From assembly GCF_003610995.1 (NCBI RefSeq), contig NZ_CP032543.1, forward strand, positions 6,758,001 to 6,822,000: a stretch of DNA of 64,000 bases, read 5' to 3'. Of this stretch, positions 63,507 to 64,000 are shown piece by piece. How positions within the stretch are numbered: position 1 is the first letter of the stretch; each line of letters starts with the position of its first letter. Made by a program: the position numbers and the translations under genes. Source of the stretch: Streptomyces griseus subsp. griseus. GTDB taxonomy: Bacteria; Actinomycetota; Actinomycetes; Streptomycetales; Streptomycetaceae. The notes under the pieces were generated by a model. That model was given only the letters and a program-made list of their open reading frames with translations. It ran no database searches and was not told the DNA's origin.

Positions 63507-63569
63507 CCCGGGCGTATCCGAGTCCGTGTCTCTCCGGTCCCGGGCGTACCCGAGTCCGTGTCTGTCAGG
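63507..63569. repeat. 32-base tandem direct repeat, two copies
   Basis: CCCGGGCGTATCCGAGTCCG at 63507 and CCCGGGCGTACCCGAGTCCG at 63539 start two 31-base units that match at all but three or four positions. They lie just past the TetR gene stop; no function is obvious. Confidence 0.5.
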
Positions 63570-64000
63570 GCTCCGGCGTCCCCGCCGTGAGTCCGAGTCC
63601 GGGCAGGATCGCCTTCTCGACGAACCCGGTGAGGTATGCCGCGTCCGCGTACCGCCCCTCCAGCAGCGGCCGCGCACGCATCACGCCGAGCAGCTGGGCC
63701 GCCACGTACTCCGCGCCCGGCAGGTCCGCCGCGATCTCGCCGCGGGCCTGGGCCCGCCGGACCATCGCGTCGATCGCCGCGATCTCCGGCACGATCAGCG
63801 CCTCGCGCAGGGCGCACAGCAGCTCGGGGCTCTGGAGCGCCGCATGGCTGAGCGCGTGCATCAGCGGGGTGTCACGCTCCGAAGCCTCGCCGATCGCCCG
63901 GGCCGCCTCCAGGAGGTCCCCGGCCAGCGTCCCGGTGTCGATGTCCGGCAGTCGCATCCGCCGGGTGCCGTGCAGCGCGGCCACGACCAGCTCCGGCTTC
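63565..64000 (-). CDS. TetR-family regulator, C-terminal part (N-terminus outside window)
   Basis: About 145 residues. The frame is open to the window edge (KPELVVAALHG before the first ATG or GTG). The visible part is the ligand-binding helical domain: MHALSHAALQSPELLCALRE, VPEIAAIDAMVRRAQARGEI and QLLGVMRARPLLEGRYADAA, with the family ending TGFVEKAILPGLG. The helix-turn-helix would be further right. Possible regulator of the adjacent SDR gene. Confidence 0.8.
   Translation of the reverse strand, partial: KPELVVAALHGTRRMRLPDIDTGTLAGDLLEAARAIGEASERDTPLMHALSHAALQSPELLCALREALIVPEIAAIDAMVRRAQARGEIAADLPGAEYVAAQLLGVMRARPLLEGRYADAAYLTGFVEKAILPGLGLTAGTPEP

Overview
The window is high-GC (about 72 percent) DNA with actinomycete gene style: GTG and TTG starts, four-base ATGA overlaps, purine-rich ribosome sites and strong GC bias at third codon positions. 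The gene content points to Streptomyces or a close relative: DUF2510 and DUF3040 proteins, a SARP/LAL-era ATPase carrying a rare TTA codon, a class F sortase, DrrAB-type exporters and Streptomyces-type transposase relics. It reads as chromosome, with a conserved left part, an accessory middle part and a conserved right part.

Left part (1-15.4 kb). The 3' portion of a secreted phospholipase C is followed by a DUF2510 membrane protein, a NarL-type two-component system, a DUF3040 protein and a lactate-utilisation locus (FadR-type regulator, lutA, lutB, lutC). The regulator's probable operator (TGGT-NNN-ACCA) occurs in front of the regulator and as a perfect 15-base palindrome in front of lutA. 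It also occurs as an array of six copies spaced about 21 bases apart just after lutC. Next come a frameshifted DUF2264 gene, two small genes, a large LAL-like ATPase without a DNA-binding domain, and tRNA-Pro(GGG).

Middle part (15.4-36.8 kb). Directly after the tRNA lies a decayed transposase, then a leftward operon encoding a three-module NRPS (C-A-T-C-A-T-C-A-T-TE), an MbtH protein and an ABC-2 exporter. The NRPS is split by an apparent one-base loss in a G run. Its three adenylation pockets are almost identical and acidic, and its first condensation domain resembles that of EntF, but no dihydroxybenzoate genes are present. To the right are a small secreted protein with a duplicated CLLAxC motif, a fasciclin lipoprotein, relics of an SGNH hydrolase and of IS481 and IS5 transposases, a GlcG/HbpS-like protein, an SDR, an MFS exporter, and a class F sortase with a probable surface partner.

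Right part (36.8-64 kb). A tightly overlapping operon encodes a DUF4132 protein, a 1772-residue uncharacterised protein, a MoxR-type AAA+ ATPase, a DUF5682-VWA fusion and a SWIM zinc-finger protein. It is a rearranged relative of the poorly understood E. coli yehI/L/M/P/Q genes and is the best candidate here for an undescribed system. A nitrogen block follows: urea transporter, ureA, a His-rich CbiX-like protein, ureB, ureC, ureF, ureG, ureD and an ammonium transporter. ureE is absent, and the His-rich protein may take its place in nickel handling. The window ends with a NUDIX hydrolase, a diverged NAD-kinase-like protein paired with an SPFH protein, an SDR and a partial TetR regulator.
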